Assembly: GCA_028290245.1 (NCBI GenBank)
Contig: JAQGKG010000205.1
Location: 1-5,182 of the forward strand
Length of the DNA stretch: 5,182 nt
Origin: Devosia sp.
Lineage (GTDB): Bacteria; Pseudomonadota; Alphaproteobacteria; Rhizobiales; Devosiaceae
Direction: 5' to 3'
Shown in pieces: positions 4,891 to 5,182 of the stretch. Below the pieces are notes generated by a model. The model did no database searches. It was not told the origin of the DNA and saw only the letters and a list, made by a program, of their open reading frames with translations. How positions within the stretch are numbered: the first letter of the stretch is position 1; every line of letters begins with the position of its first letter. The position numbers were made by a program, and so were the translations under genes.

Positions 4891-5182
4891 CAGTGCTGGT
4901 CCGTCCGCGAGGCTTTTTCGGCAAGGCCGGACTGGGCGGTGCGCATGTCGAGCTCAGCCATCACTTCGGCCAAGGGAAGGTCCGCCGCCCGCAATACCAC
5001 CAGCAGGTGATATAGAACGTCGGCGCTTTCCTTGACCAGTTCGGCGCGGTTGCCGGTCACGGCAGCGATCACTGCCTCAGTGGCTTCCTCGCCGAGTTTT
5101 TGCGCGCATTTTTCCATGCCGCGGGCAATCAGCTTGGCGGTGTAGCTCTCATCGGGCGAGGCCGCTGCGCGGATGGCGATGC
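4890..5182 (-). CDS. hisE: Phosphoribosyl-ATP pyrophosphatase (5' end cut by window)
   Basis: HisE hydrolyses phosphoribosyl-ATP to phosphoribosyl-AMP and pyrophosphate, the second step of histidine synthesis. The frame is open to the window edge, showing 96 residues; full HisE proteins are about 105-110 residues, so roughly ten N-terminal residues are missing, and the ATG at 5117 is internal. Visible motifs are SPDESYTAKLIARG (8-21), EKCAQKLGEEATEAVIAA (23-40) with an EExxE metal-binding set (Glu31, Glu32, Glu35), and KESADVLYHLLVVL (50-63) with ExxD (Glu51, Asp54), the MazG-like all-alpha pyrophosphatase signature. The gene is likely the last histidine gene of an upstream hisB-hisH-hisA-hisF-hisE type cluster, as in related Alphaproteobacteria; those genes would lie beyond the right edge and are inferred. 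It overlaps coaA by one base. Confidence 0.95.
   Translation of the reverse strand, partial: IAIRAAASPDESYTAKLIARGMEKCAQKLGEEATEAVIAAVTGNRAELVKESADVLYHLLVVLRAADLPLAEVMAELDMRTAQSGLAEKASRTDQH

Noticed and set aside
4363..5010. Long plus-strand open frame (215 codons) across coaA and hisE
   Set aside because: It is antisense to two firmly identified genes, has no recognisable domain and reflects the GC-rich codon pattern of the opposite strand.
5115..5117. ATG at 5117 as the start of hisE
   Set aside because: Conserved HisE sequence (SYTAKLIARG) continues upstream of it in the same frame to the window edge, so the gene is truncated by the window and not short.

Overview
The window is a GC-rich stretch of bacterial chromosome carrying mostly core-metabolism genes. 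The protein types point to an alphaproteobacterium, most likely Hyphomicrobiales and possibly Devosia-like. The pointers are a short (204-residue) phosphoglycerate mutase near dapB, hisE directly followed by type I coaA, and a DUF2244 membrane protein. Genus is inferred from protein flavour only; no rRNA or tRNA is present to anchor it.

Layout. Positions 1-414 (+) hold the 3' part of a DUF2244 membrane protein. Positions 485-1354 (+) encode an Ada-like protein: AraC helix-turn-helix plus O6-alkylguanine-DNA methyltransferase, without the N-terminal phosphotriester-repair domain. It converges on a minus-strand operon that reads dapB (3302-2475), an EVE-domain protein (2469-2014), then gpmA (2017-1403), with gaps or overlaps of only a few bases. 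The convergent junction at 1353-1402 holds a strong intrinsic terminator for gpmA and, beside it, a palindrome one base away from the 14-bp core of the ParB-binding site parS. dapB has a well-spaced sigma70-type promoter at 3328-3356. Divergent from dapB is a small VOC-family protein (3421-3771, +) with a TTG start. Positions 3772-3939 are non-coding and contain a G/C hairpin, a 75-bp element built from two inverted copies of a palindromic 20-mer (REP/BIME-like), and a polypurine tract with four G runs. The right edge carries a second minus-strand operon end: hisE (partial, 5182-4890) overlapping coaA (4890-3940) by one base.

Function. The genes serve lysine/peptidoglycan precursor synthesis (dapB), glycolysis (gpmA), histidine synthesis (hisE), coenzyme A synthesis (coaA) and alkylation repair (Ada-like), plus two small proteins of unknown role (EVE, VOC). 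I see no phage, transposase, CRISPR array, toxin-antitoxin pair or defence island. No clearly new multi-gene system is visible. The points most worth checking are the parS-like site, the paired palindromic repeat and the EVE gene inside a housekeeping operon.
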